A stretch of DNA of 64,000 bases from Bacteroidales bacterium (GTDB lineage: Bacteria; Bacteroidota; Bacteroidia; Bacteroidales; WCHB1-69), in the NCBI GenBank assembly GCA_017549765.1, contig JAFYNM010000029.1, positions 157,720 to 221,719 of the forward strand, in the 5' to 3' direction. The notes under the pieces were generated by a model that saw only the letters and a list, made by a program, of their open reading frames with translations, did no database searches and had not been told where the DNA came from. Positions 43,387 to 52,375 of this stretch are shown here, one piece after another (position 1 is the stretch's first letter; each line of letters starts with the position of its first letter). A program made the translations under genes and the position numbers.

Positions 43387-43941
43387 ATGGTAATAGATGA
43401 ATTAAAACAATCAGAAGCTTTGCTGGAAGGACATTTCCTGCTCTCTTCCGGACGTCATAGTGACCGTTATTGTCAATGTGCTAAACTGTTACAATACCCA
43501 GACAGAGCCGAGCGCGTCATCAAAGTCATCACCGAACAGGTCAAAGACCTGAACATCGACATGGTGGTAGGACCGGCCATGGGCGGTATCATCGTGGCCT
43601 ACGAGTTGGGACGTCAGCTGGGCAAACCCGCCATCTTCACCGAGCGAGTGGATAATGTCATGACCCTGCGCCGCGGCTTTGAGGTAAAACCCGGCCAACG
43701 TCTCCTCATCACCGAGGATGTGGTCACCACCGGCAAGTCCTCCTTAGAGACCATCGAAGTGCTCAAGTCCTTCGGCGCCGAAGTGATCGGCATCGCCTGT
43801 CTGGTGGACCGCAGCGCCAACAGCCTGCCCTACCCCGTCTATAGCGCCACCAAGCTGAACATCCAAAGCTGGGAAGCCGACGAGTGCCCGCTATGCAAGG
43901 AAGGCAAGCCCTACGTGAAGCCTGGGAGCAGAAAATTCTAG
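43387..43941 (+). CDS. pyrE: Orotate phosphoribosyltransferase
   Basis: A 184-residue type I phosphoribosyltransferase. The PRPP motif is [16 protein letters not shown], preceded by [27 protein letters not shown]. The C-terminal [18 protein letters not shown] is typical of the bacterial OPRT subgroup with a small cysteine pair. It forms OMP from orotate and PRPP in UMP synthesis. Confidence 0.96.
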   Translation: MVIDELKQSEALLEGHFLLSSGRHSDRYCQCAKLLQYPDRAERVIKVITEQVKDLNIDMVVGPAMGGIIVAYELGRQLGKPAIFTERVDNVMTLRRGFEVKPGQRLLITEDVVTTGKSSLETIEVLKSFGAEVIGIACLVDRSANSLPYPVYSATKLNIQSWEADECPLCKEGKPYVKPGSRKF

Positions 43942-43970
43942 TCACAGGAGGTTCACGCTCATTTTTTTTA

Positions 43971-43978
43971 TATCTTTG
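43971..43978 (+). promoter_or_regulatory. -7 promoter element for atpHAG
   Basis: TATCTTTG, 21 nt before the atpH start; atpHAG therefore has its own transcription start after pyrE. Confidence 0.65.
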
Positions 43979-43999
43979 CGACCGCTTTAAAAAACGACA

Positions 44000-44557
44000 A
44001 TGAAAAATCCAAAAGTAGCAAGCAGATACGCCCAAGCTTTGTTCGACTATGCCAGCGAACTCAACCAGATTGAGGCTGTCAAAGGTGAATTGCAACAGAT
44101 CATCCAAGTGTTGAAAGAAAATCAGGAGCTGCAGATTGTCCTGAACAGCCCCGTCATTGTCCCTTCCAAGAAATACGCCATTTTCTCCCAGATCTTTTCC
44201 GAGAGTATTGGCGACACGACCTTCAACTTCTTAGGAGTTATCATCAAGAAGAAGAGAGAGCCTGCTATCGCAGCTATCTGCGAGGAGTACCTCAAATTGT
44301 ACAACCAAGCACACAATATCAAGGTGGCCACGCTGACAACCGCACAGCCTCTCAGCGAGCCACTGCTGACAAAGATCAAAGGTCTGTTGGAAGAAAAGAC
44401 TCACGCCACCGTCCAGATCAAACAGCTGGTAGATCCCGAAATCATCGGCGGCTTCCTCATCAAATTCGACGACAACTTCATCGATACCAGCGTCCTGTCC
44501 AAAATCAACAGACTGAAACAGGAGTTTGCACACAACATCTATCAAGTTAATTATTAA
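44000..44557 (+). CDS. atpH: ATP synthase F1 subunit delta
   Basis: A 185-residue subunit. The N-terminal six-helix domain begins ASRYAQALFDYASELNQ, and the C-terminal part has ATLTTAQPLSEPLLTKIKGLLEEKT and DPEIIGGFLIKFDDNFIDTSVLSKINRLKQEF, the conserved delta signature. It joins the F1 head to the peripheral stalk. The upstream F0 genes (atpB, atpE, atpF) expected before it are absent; pyrE is there instead. Confidence 0.95.
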   Translation: MKNPKVASRYAQALFDYASELNQIEAVKGELQQIIQVLKENQELQIVLNSPVIVPSKKYAIFSQIFSESIGDTTFNFLGVIIKKKREPAIAAICEEYLKLYNQAHNIKVATLTTAQPLSEPLLTKIKGLLEEKTHATVQIKQLVDPEIIGGFLIKFDDNFIDTSVLSKINRLKQEFAHNIYQVNY

Positions 44558-44569
44558 TGAACAACATAT

Positions 44570-46168
44570 ATGGCAGAAATTAAACCATCAGAAGTAACCT
44601 CTATACTTCGTCAACAATTACAGAATGTCAATCTGAAGACCGAAATGGAAGAGACCGGCACCGTCCTCCTCGTGGGTGACGGCATTGCACGTGTCTATGG
44701 TCTGCAGAATGTGCGTTCCGGCGAGTTGGTCACCTTCGAGACCATGTCGGGTGCCGACAACATCACCGGTATCGCCCTGAACTTAGAGGAAGACAATGTG
44801 GGTGTCGTTTTGTTAGGAGACTCCAAGAGTCTGAACGAAGGCGACATCTGCAAGCGTACGGGCCGCATCGCCTCCATCAAAGTTGGTGAAGGTCTGTTGG
44901 GCCGTGTCATCAACACCTTGGGCGAGCCCATCGACGGCAAAGGCGCCATTGAAGGCGAGCTTTGCGAGATGCCCATCGAGCGCAAGGCGCCGGGCGTCAT
45001 CTTCCGTCAGCCGGTGAAAGAGCCTTTGCAGACGGGTCTCAAGGCTGTGGACGCCATGATCCCCATCGGCCGTGGTCAGCGTGAGTTGATCATCGGCGAC
45101 CGTCAGACGGGCAAGACCGCCATCGCGTTGGACACCATCATCAACCAGAAAAAGTTCTACGAGCAGGGCAACCCTGTCTATTGTATCTATGTAGCTGTCG
45201 GCCAAAAGGGATCCTCTGTGGCATCCATCGTGAAGACTTTGACGGAGCGCGGCGCCATGCCGTACACCATCGTAGTCACAGCCACGGCTTCCGATGCCGC
45301 CGCCATGCAGTTCTACGCTCCCTTCGCCGGCGCCGCCATCGGCGAGTACTTCCGCGACACCGGCCGCAGCGCCCTCATCATCTACGACGACCTCTCCAAA
45401 CAGGCTGTCGCCTACCGTGAGGTCTCCCTGCTGCTGCGCCGTCCGCCCGGACGTGAGGCTTACCCTGGCGATGTCTTCTACCTGCACTCCAGACTTCTGG
45501 AGCGCGCCGCCAAGATCATCGAGTCAGACGAGATTGCCGCCAAGATGAACGACCTGCCCGCCAGCCTGAAAGACAAGGTGAAAGGCGGTGGTTCCCTGAC
45601 CGCGCTGCCCATCATCGAGACGCAGGCCGGTGACGTGTCCGCCTACATCCCCACCAACGTGATCTCCATCACCGACGGTCAGATCTTCCTGGAGACCTCC
45701 CTCTTCAACGCTGGTGTACGCCCCGCCATCAACGTGGGCATCTCCGTGTCACGTGTCGGTGGTAACGCCCAGATCAAGTCCATGAAGAAGGTGGCCGGCA
45801 CCCTGAAACTCGACCAAGCCCAATACCGCGAGATGGAGTCCTTCGCCAAGTTCGGTTCCGACGTGGACGCCGCCACGCAGTATGTGCTCGACAAGGGCGC
45901 CCGCAACGTGGAAATTCTGAAACAACCCCAATACACTCCGTACAAGGTGGAAGAGCAGATCGCCATCATCTTCTGCGGCTCCAAAGGCCTGCTCCAGAAT
46001 GTGCCCATCGCCGACATCCGCAAGTTCGAAATCACCTTCCTCAACTACATGCATGACCATCACGAGGATGTGCTGGCAACCTTGCGCTCCGGCAAGATCG
46101 ACGATGACATCATGAAGCAGCTGGAGAATGCCTGCGCCGAAGTGGTCAAATCTTTTGAAGTGAAATAA
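44570..46168 (+). CDS. atpA: ATP synthase F1 subunit alpha
   Basis: A 532-residue alpha subunit. The P-loop is [10 protein letters not shown], with the F1 signature block [23 protein letters not shown] and [16 protein letters not shown]. It forms the non-catalytic nucleotide sites of the F1 hexamer. It follows atpH after 12 nt and precedes atpG by 2 nt, one operon. Confidence 0.97.
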   Translation: MAEIKPSEVTSILRQQLQNVNLKTEMEETGTVLLVGDGIARVYGLQNVRSGELVTFETMSGADNITGIALNLEEDNVGVVLLGDSKSLNEGDICKRTGRIASIKVGEGLLGRVINTLGEPIDGKGAIEGELCEMPIERKAPGVIFRQPVKEPLQTGLKAVDAMIPIGRGQRELIIGDRQTGKTAIALDTIINQKKFYEQGNPVYCIYVAVGQKGSSVASIVKTLTERGAMPYTIVVTATASDAAAMQFYAPFAGAAIGEYFRDTGRSALIIYDDLSKQAVAYREVSLLLRRPPGREAYPGDVFYLHSRLLERAAKIIESDEIAAKMNDLPASLKDKVKGGGSLTALPIIETQAGDVSAYIPTNVISITDGQIFLETSLFNAGVRPAINVGISVSRVGGNAQIKSMKKVAGTLKLDQAQYREMESFAKFGSDVDAATQYVLDKGARNVEILKQPQYTPYKVEEQIAIIFCGSKGLLQNVPIADIRKFEITFLNYMHDHHEDVLATLRSGKIDDDIMKQLENACAEVVKSFEVK

Positions 46169-46170
46169 TT

Positions 46171-47049
46171 ATGGGAAACCTCAAAGAAATACGAACCCGC
46201 ATCAGCTCCATCGAGTCCACGCAGAAGATCACCAGCTCCATGAAGCTGGTCTCGGCTGCCAAACTCAGACGCGCGCAGACTTCCATACAGTATCTGCGTC
46301 CCTACTCTGAGAAGCTCAACGAGATTCTGGCGGACTTATCCACTGCCTCTGCCTCCTTGGACGAGATGCCGCTCTTTGAGCAGCGCACCCCGGAGAAGGT
46401 CGTCATCGTGGCCATCACCTCTAACAAAGGGTTGTGCGGCGCCTTCAACTCCAACATTGTGAAGGCCGTCAACCACCTGGTGGAATCGCAATACGCTGAC
46501 CAGAACCGCCAGGGGAACCTGCAGATGATCTGCATTGGCAAGAAGGGCAAGGAACAGCTGAGCAAGACATACCCTGTCATGCAGAGCAATGAGAAACTGA
46601 TCGACAATCCGGACTTCTCCGAAGTATCGGCCATCTGCGACCAGTTAACGCAAGAATTCCTGAAGGGCGAGATTGACAAGGTGGAAATCGTCTATAACCA
46701 GTTCCTGAACGCCGCCACCCAGCGTGTGACCGTGGAGCCGTTCCTGCCCATCACCAACATAGCTGCGGAAGAGACCGCCGCCTCCGGCAACGACTACATC
46801 ATCGAGCCGTCCCCGCAAGAGGTGTTGGAAGAGCTGATTCCCAAGATTATGCGCACGCAGCTGTACAAGACCTTGTGCGACTCCATCGCCTCCGAGCACG
46901 GCGCCCGCATGATCTCCATGACCAAGGCTACCGACAACGCCACGGAGATCCTCCGCGACCTGAAGCTGAAGTACAACAACGCCCGCCAGTCCTCCATCAC
47001 CAACGAGCTCATCGAGATCGTCAGCGGCGCGGAGGCGCTGAAGGGATAG
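46171..47049 (+). CDS. atpG: ATP synthase F1 subunit gamma
   Basis: A 292-residue central-stalk subunit. N-terminal IRTRISSIESTQKITSSMKLVSAAKLRRAQ and C-terminal SEHGARMISMTKATDNATEILRDLKLKYNNARQSSITNELIEIVSGAEAL are the canonical gamma ends; GLCGAFNSNIVKAV is in the middle. A strong terminator follows, so atpD and atpC are not in this operon. Confidence 0.96.
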   Translation: MGNLKEIRTRISSIESTQKITSSMKLVSAAKLRRAQTSIQYLRPYSEKLNEILADLSTASASLDEMPLFEQRTPEKVVIVAITSNKGLCGAFNSNIVKAVNHLVESQYADQNRQGNLQMICIGKKGKEQLSKTYPVMQSNEKLIDNPDFSEVSAICDQLTQEFLKGEIDKVEIVYNQFLNAATQRVTVEPFLPITNIAAEETAASGNDYIIEPSPQEVLEELIPKIMRTQLYKTLCDSIASEHGARMISMTKATDNATEILRDLKLKYNNARQSSITNELIEIVSGAEALKG

Positions 47050-47072
47050 CAAGGTTGTATGCCAATCATATC

Positions 47073-47099
47073 AAGGCCCCCACACGGAGGCCTTTTTTT
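47073..47099 (+). terminator. Rho-independent terminator of atpHAG
   Basis: AAGGCC (47073-47078) pairs with GGCCTT (47089-47094), followed by a seven-T run. It lies 24 nt after the atpG stop. Confidence 0.88.
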
Positions 47100-47284
47100 A
47101 TGTACACTTTCCTAATTATAATCTTTGTATCCTTGGTGCCTTTGTGGTAATGATTTCACGCAGATTTACGCAAATCTTTTATTAGTTACACTCCGTCAGA
47201 GCAGAACTCCTGCGCAACGTGTTTATCCCCTCCCATAAAACAAATCAACAATTCAACAAATAAACACTCTTTGTGCCTTTGCAG

Positions 47285-48040
47285 TTAATACTCCACCACC
47301 TCCGAGTCCCCGAAGATCTCTACCAAGCCACCACCATCCGCCGACACCCAGGTCTTAACTGACACATTTACATAGATACCCCCGAGACCATCCAACTTCA
47401 CATTGGCATAGTCTGCAACGAGATCGGTGGTGTTGACATCGCCTTCGCCGGTATTGGTGACCCACAAATTCACAGCGGTGCCGGTCACCTCCAAGAGCCC
47501 TCCCCCTTCACTCTCTATCTCCACATCATGCACATCGCAATCTGCACTCAGCGTTCCCGCACCCCGGTTCCGCATCCTGACCTTGGAGCTCAGCCACGAG
47601 TCCTCATAGGGCGTGAAGGAAAAGTTCAGACGCCCATCCCCCACATTATCGGCGAAAAACGTGGAGCCCGTTACATTCCCCAAATCCATCACCCCGGGAC
47701 CTTCATTGCACGCCTCCACCAGAAAAGGAGCATACACCACAACCCTGTATCTCTCTGATGGGCGGAGCGTGACGTAACCTTTCACATAGATCCGCAAGAC
47801 TCCTTTCTCCACCACGGTCACCACCTGTTCCTGACTACTATTCTCCATCGTGACAAGCACCTTGCAGGTGCTGGACTGGACAAAGCGAACATCCAGGAAA
47901 GAGGTATTGTAGATGGAGTTGAAGGAACCCACCAGACGTTTTTCCGTGACCGTCTTGCCGAAAACCACCGACGAGAGGCCGGCAGTCAGCAGCAAGAGCG
48001 CCAGCGTGCGTATCCATGAGACCTTATTACCTTTCCACAT
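47285..48040 (-). CDS. DUF2807 (head GIN domain) exported protein
   Basis: A 251-residue protein when started at the ATG at 48040, which is followed by a signal peptide (IRTLALLLLTAGLSSVVFG). The remainder is a right-handed beta-helix-like repeat series: SFNSIYNTSFLDVRFVQSS, YVTLRPSERYRVVVYAP, EGPGVMDLGNVTGS, RNRGAGTLSADCDVHDVEIESEGGGLLEV, the DUF2807 'head GIN' pattern. Family function is unknown, possibly adhesin-like or periplasmic. A longer in-frame start at 48100 exists but precedes the signal peptide awkwardly. Confidence 0.82.
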   Translation of the reverse strand: MWKGNKVSWIRTLALLLLTAGLSSVVFGKTVTEKRLVGSFNSIYNTSFLDVRFVQSSTCKVLVTMENSSQEQVVTVVEKGVLRIYVKGYVTLRPSERYRVVVYAPFLVEACNEGPGVMDLGNVTGSTFFADNVGDGRLNFSFTPYEDSWLSSKVRMRNRGAGTLSADCDVHDVEIESEGGGLLEVTGTAVNLWVTNTGEGDVNTTDLVADYANVKLDGLGGIYVNVSVKTWVSADGGGLVEIFGDSEVVEY

Positions 48041-48149
48041 AATTAGATTACAATCGGTCTGCAAACATACACAATATCTTGCAACCATGTCTCCTGCCAT
48101 GAAAGTCTTTGTCTCATTAAGTTATTTTAAGAATTTCGAAATAAAAATG

Positions 48150-48157
48150 TATCTTTG
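48150..48157 (+). promoter_or_regulatory. -7 promoter element for the GH3 genes
   Basis: TATCTTTG, 36 nt before the first GH3 gene. No equivalent is seen before the second copy. Confidence 0.6.
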
Positions 48158-48193
48158 CGGCTTCATTTTGACATACACTAAATCTATCTAATA

Positions 48194-49888
48194 ATGGAAT
48201 TAAAAAGAATGTTAGTGGCCAACGCATTGCTTGGCATGGCAGGCGGAATCCAATACCGCAGTTTGAAGAAAGCCACCCGCAACCCGCAGAAATCCAGTGA
48301 ACAGACCTTACGCAACATCCTCACCTACGCCAAAGACACCGTCTATGGCAAAGAGCACGGTTTCGACTATATCCTGCAGGCTGAGAATGATGTTGAATTA
48401 TACAAACGCTACCAGGAGAAGGTGCAGGTAAACGACTACGAGAACCTGCGTCCCTACGTAGAGCGTCACAAACACGGCGAAGAGGGCATCCTGTTCCCCG
48501 GCAAGCCGATCTTGTACGCCACCACCTCCGGCACCACGTCGGAGCCCAAGTGGATTCCCATCACCCAGGAATATCTGAACAACATCTACGGCAAGATGAC
48601 CAAGGTATGGCTCTACAACTTCATACAGAACAAACCGAAAGTCTTCAGCGGCAAGATCCTCTCCATTGTGGGCAAGGTCATCGAGGGCTACGCGCCCGAC
48701 GGCACCGTCTTCGGCTCCGTGTCAGGCGTCACCCAGCGCGACTGCCCCAATTTCGTGAAGGTGCTCTACTCCAACCCGCAGTGCGTCTATGGCATCGCCG
48801 ACTACAACGCCCGCTACTATGTGCTCATGCGTATGGGCATTGAGCAAGACGTCACGCTCATCGTCACCGCCAACCCCTCCACCATCGTGGAGTTGCAAAA
48901 CAATGTTAACAAGTTTTATGACGAGTACGTTACCGACATTGAGAACGGCACCTTGAAGGCCGACCTGAATATCGACCCGGAGATCCGCGCCGAGTTGGAG
49001 GCCTGTCTGAAGCCCAACCCTGAGAGAGCTGCCGAGTTGCGCGCCCTCAAGGCAAAATACGGCAACGTCCTCCCCAAGCACTACTGGCCCAACATGCAGC
49101 TGCTCAACACCTGGAAATGCGGCAACACCAAGGTCTATCTCGACAAGTTCAAAGACTCCTTCCCGAAGACCATGCTGCACCAGGAGTTCGGCTACTTCGC
49201 ATCCGAATGCCGTTTCGGACTGGTGCTGGACGACACCAACAACACGGTGCTCTTCCCGCACTTCCACTACTACGAGTTCATCGACGAGGCCGACCTGGAG
49301 AACGAGAACCCCACCTACCTGCAGTTGCACGAGCTGAAGGAGGGCAAACGCTACTGTCCGTTTGTGACCACCTTCGCCGGGCTATACCGCTACAACATGA
49401 ACGACCTCTTGGAGGTGGGCCCCAACTTCCAGAACACGCCCACCGTACACATGATCCAAAAGGTCAACGGCATCGTCACCATCACCGGCGAGAAGCTGCA
49501 CGAGCGGCAGTTCATCGAGGCGGTACACGAGGCGGAAAAAGAGACCGGCCTCAAGACCCGCTTCTTCATCGGGTTCGCCGACCTCAACATCCTCGGCTAC
49601 CAGTTCTACTATGAGTTCGCTGACCAGAGCGTCTCTCAGGAGCAGGCCGAGAAATTCACCGAGAAGGTGGATGAAGCCCTCATGCGCATCAATGTGGAGT
49701 ACAAGACCAAACGCGATTCTTTGCGTTTGAAGATGCCGGTGACTCACCGCATGATTACCGAATCTTTCGAGACCTTCAAGGCCCAATGCATCGCCGAGGG
49801 CGCCCGCGACGGCCAGTTCAAGTTGCAACTGCTCATGCAGGACGAAGGACGCCACGAGAAGTTCAAACGGTTGGTGATCAGTGATTAG
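48194..49888 (+). CDS. GH3-family acyl-adenylating enzyme, copy 1
   Basis: A 564-residue member of the GH3 auxin-responsive-promoter family, an acyl-adenylate/amidosynthetase relative of the ANL superfamily. The ATP-binding motif is YATTSGTTSEPKWIP near residue 110, followed by SIVGKVIEGYAPDGTVFGSVSG and GLYRYNMNDLLEVG with the second nucleotide motif, and ITGEKLHERQF. Plant GH3s conjugate acids to amino acids; bacterial substrates are unknown. It is followed by a paralogue, and this copy is GC-rich. Confidence 0.88.
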   Translation: MELKRMLVANALLGMAGGIQYRSLKKATRNPQKSSEQTLRNILTYAKDTVYGKEHGFDYILQAENDVELYKRYQEKVQVNDYENLRPYVERHKHGEEGILFPGKPILYATTSGTTSEPKWIPITQEYLNNIYGKMTKVWLYNFIQNKPKVFSGKILSIVGKVIEGYAPDGTVFGSVSGVTQRDCPNFVKVLYSNPQCVYGIADYNARYYVLMRMGIEQDVTLIVTANPSTIVELQNNVNKFYDEYVTDIENGTLKADLNIDPEIRAELEACLKPNPERAAELRALKAKYGNVLPKHYWPNMQLLNTWKCGNTKVYLDKFKDSFPKTMLHQEFGYFASECRFGLVLDDTNNTVLFPHFHYYEFIDEADLENENPTYLQLHELKEGKRYCPFVTTFAGLYRYNMNDLLEVGPNFQNTPTVHMIQKVNGIVTITGEKLHERQFIEAVHEAEKETGLKTRFFIGFADLNILGYQFYYEFADQSVSQEQAEKFTEKVDEALMRINVEYKTKRDSLRLKMPVTHRMITESFETFKAQCIAEGARDGQFKLQLLMQDEGRHEKFKRLVISD

Positions 49889-49940
49889 TGATCAGTGAAC
49901 AGGCAACAGGCAATAGGTATCAGGTGATAGGTTTGCGTTA
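49888..49940. repeat. CAGTGATTAGTGATCAGTG degenerate repeat
   Basis: Imperfect words of GTGATCAGTGA and CAGGCAACAGGCAATAGG fill the gap between the two GH3 genes. Confidence 0.6.
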
Positions 49941-49960
49941 AACATCCAAACGATAAAAAT

Positions 49961-51661
49961 ATGGAAAAATTAAATACCCCTTTTGTTCCGAATTTCCTAC
50001 TCGGTGTGGCAGGTGGGTTACAGTATCTGTCTTTCAAGAAAGCAGCGAAAAACCCTCGGAAATATCAGGAGAAAACATTGCGCGGCATTCTGGACTTCGC
50101 CAAGGACACGGAGTATGGTCGCGAACATCATTTCGCCGATATTCTCCAGGCGAAGGATGATCGCGAACTCTACCAGTTGTACCAGGAAAACGTGCAACCA
50201 AATGATTATGAGGACCTGCGTCCCTATGTGGAGCGGCACAAAAACGGGGAATGCAATGTCTTGTTCCCCGACAAGCCTGCTTTGTACGCCACCACTTCCG
50301 GCACCACCAAAGAACCCAAGTGGATTCCCATCACGCAACGGTATTTAAAAGATGTCTATGGAAAGATGAACCTCGCTTGGCTCTTCACCATGATTCGTAA
50401 TCGCCGCAAGGTCTTTGCCGGCAAGCTGGTAAGCATTGTGGGCAAGGTCATTGAAGGCTACGCACCCGACGGGACCATCTGCGGATCCATCTCAGGTTTT
50501 GCACAACGTGACTGCCCTCAGTGGATGAAAGACCTTTCTCCATACCCTTTTACCGTCTATGAAATTGAGGACTACACCGCCCGCTATTACACCATCATGC
50601 GGTTTGGCATAGAACACAACACCACGCTCATCATCACGGCAAACCCCTCCACCATCGTGGAGATGCAGAACAACGTGAACGAATACTTCGACCAATACGT
50701 TGAAGACATCGAAAAAGGCACACTCAATGAAAAGATGGATATCCCCAGTCGGATCCGGGAGTCTTTCCAACCATTCCTCAAGCCCAACCCAGAGCGTGCC
50801 GCCGAGCTCCGTGCTCTGAAAGCACAATACGGCACGGTATTGCCAAAGCACTACTGGCCTGACTTCCAACTGCTTACCACATGGAAGTGCGGGAACACCA
50901 AGGTCTATCTCGACAAGTTCAAAGACTCCTTCCCCACCCAAACATTTCATCAAGAATTCTCCTACTATGCCACCGAATGCCGTTTCGGGTTGGTGGTTGA
51001 TGACACTTCCAATACAGTACTGGCTCCCCACATGCACTATTTTGAGTTCGTGCCCGAGGAGGACATTGACAAGCCTGACGAGGAGAAACGTTTTGTCCAG
51101 GCTCACGAATTGACAACAGGCAAACGATATGTCACCTATGTGACAACCTATGCGGGACTGTATCGCTACAACATGAACGATCTTATCGAGGTAGGACCAC
51201 GCTATTGGGGAACACCTTCCATCTTCTTGGTGCAGAAAGTTAACGGCATCGTCACCATGACTGGCGAGAAGCTTCACGAGCGGCAATTCATCGACGCCGT
51301 GCGCACCGCCGAAGAGGAGCTGCAAATGCCCTTGAAATTCTTCATCGGTTTTGCCGATCTGGAGATCTCCGCATACCGTTTCTACTATGAGTTCGCAGAT
51401 ATGGAAACGCCACAAGCCAAGGCCGACACTTTCACAAAACGAGTAGATGCGTTGCTGAAAGAATACAACCAGGAGTACAAAACCAAGCGTGACTCGTTAC
51501 GAGTGAAAGATCCCGTCACACATCGGCTGCAACGCAACTCCTTCGAGACCTTCAAAGCACAGTGCATCGCCGAAGGAAAACGCGACGGCCAGTTCAAACT
51601 TAACCTGCTGCTGCAGGACGAAGGACGGCATGAGAAGTTCAAGAAGCTGGTCATTGAGTAA
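49961..51661 (+). CDS. GH3-family acyl-adenylating enzyme, copy 2
   Basis: A 566-residue paralogue of the preceding gene with the same motifs (YATTSGTTKEPKWIP, SIVGKVIEGYAPDGTICGSISG, GLYRYNMNDLIEVG, MTGEKLHERQF) and the same C-terminus (LLQDEGRHEKFKKLVIE). The two align end to end, so this is a tandem duplication, but they have diverged and this copy is visibly less GC-rich. It probably shares the upstream promoter. The substrate is unknown. Confidence 0.88.
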   Translation: MEKLNTPFVPNFLLGVAGGLQYLSFKKAAKNPRKYQEKTLRGILDFAKDTEYGREHHFADILQAKDDRELYQLYQENVQPNDYEDLRPYVERHKNGECNVLFPDKPALYATTSGTTKEPKWIPITQRYLKDVYGKMNLAWLFTMIRNRRKVFAGKLVSIVGKVIEGYAPDGTICGSISGFAQRDCPQWMKDLSPYPFTVYEIEDYTARYYTIMRFGIEHNTTLIITANPSTIVEMQNNVNEYFDQYVEDIEKGTLNEKMDIPSRIRESFQPFLKPNPERAAELRALKAQYGTVLPKHYWPDFQLLTTWKCGNTKVYLDKFKDSFPTQTFHQEFSYYATECRFGLVVDDTSNTVLAPHMHYFEFVPEEDIDKPDEEKRFVQAHELTTGKRYVTYVTTYAGLYRYNMNDLIEVGPRYWGTPSIFLVQKVNGIVTMTGEKLHERQFIDAVRTAEEELQMPLKFFIGFADLEISAYRFYYEFADMETPQAKADTFTKRVDALLKEYNQEYKTKRDSLRVKDPVTHRLQRNSFETFKAQCIAEGKRDGQFKLNLLLQDEGRHEKFKKLVIE

Positions 51662-51664
51662 AAG

Positions 51665-51810
51665 TTGTCAGTGATCAGTTGTAACAGTGATCGGTGATCA
51701 GTGAACAGTGAACAGAGGGTGGCGTGGCGCGCTCGGTGCAGGCCGTAGGTCTGCAGGGGTGGGTAGCGATGGGGCCGCACGAACAATATCGCACGCCGGA
51801 GGTGTGCGGG
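51665..51810. repeat. CAGTGATCAGTT words plus two GCC-G(T/G)A-GGT hairpins
   Basis: Degenerate CAGTGATCAG words (51668-51715) are followed by TGCAGGCC-GTA-GGTCTGCA at 51737-51755 and CGCACGCC-GGA-GGTGTGCG at 51790-51808. The two hairpins keep the CC/GG loop-proximal pairs but differ by compensated base pairs further out. Confidence 0.85.
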
Positions 51811-51873
51811 GAGTTTCTAATCTTAGCCCCAGACAAGTCTCCTCCATCAGCAGCGTCAGTATTAGTTTTTTTG

Positions 51874-51881
51874 TATTTTTG
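51874..51881 (+). promoter_or_regulatory. -7 promoter element
   Basis: TATTTTTG, 16 nt before the start of the small exported protein at 51898. Confidence 0.6.
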
Positions 51882-51897
51882 CATCAAAAATCATTAA

Positions 51898-52311
51898 ATG
51901 ATGAAAAAAGTTATTGTATTATTTACAACATTGCTGCTCTCCGTATCAGCATTTTCTCAAAGTGACATCCCATATGCTCCACAAAGTGTTTCTGAACCTC
52001 AAAACGGTGCAGTTTATAAGTTATTTCCAACAAGTAACATGTGGACTTTTCTAAAACTTGATACCAGAAACGGAAGAATCTGGCAGGTTCAGTTTTCCGT
52101 TAAAGACATGGAAAACATTTTTGAAGTTCCTCTTTCCACCACCAAACTTGTTTCCACTGACGAGGAGGAAAACGGAAGATTTACACTATATCCCACTAGT
52201 AATTTTCACACATTCGTGATGTTAGACCAGATTAATGGCAAAACATGGCAAGTTCAATGGTCAACAGAGTATGACAATAGAGGTATTATTCCTATCAAAC
52301 CACTTTATTAG
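51898..52311 (+). CDS. Small exported protein with internal duplication
   Basis: A 137-residue protein with a signal peptide (KKVIVLFTTLLLSVSAFSQ). The mature part contains two copies of one motif: LFPTSNMWTFLKLDTRNGRIWQVQF and LYPTSNFHTFVMLDQINGKTWQVQW, with shared PTSN, TF, LD, NG and WQVQ. No function is known to me. It is AT-rich and begins an AT-rich block that includes the next two genes. An adjacent ATG at 51901 is an equal start candidate. Confidence 0.75.
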   Translation: MMKKVIVLFTTLLLSVSAFSQSDIPYAPQSVSEPQNGAVYKLFPTSNMWTFLKLDTRNGRIWQVQFSVKDMENIFEVPLSTTKLVSTDEEENGRFTLYPTSNFHTFVMLDQINGKTWQVQWSTEYDNRGIIPIKPLY

Positions 52312-52375
52312 AGGCAGAGAAACCCACTCCCAAACATGGCCCTTTAATTCATATATGTAATTCATTTCCATCAAC

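Noticed and set aside
51708..51965. Plus-strand open frame across the hairpins before 51.9 kb
   Set aside because: It is a translation of the intergenic hairpin repeats running into another gene's start in the wrong frame.
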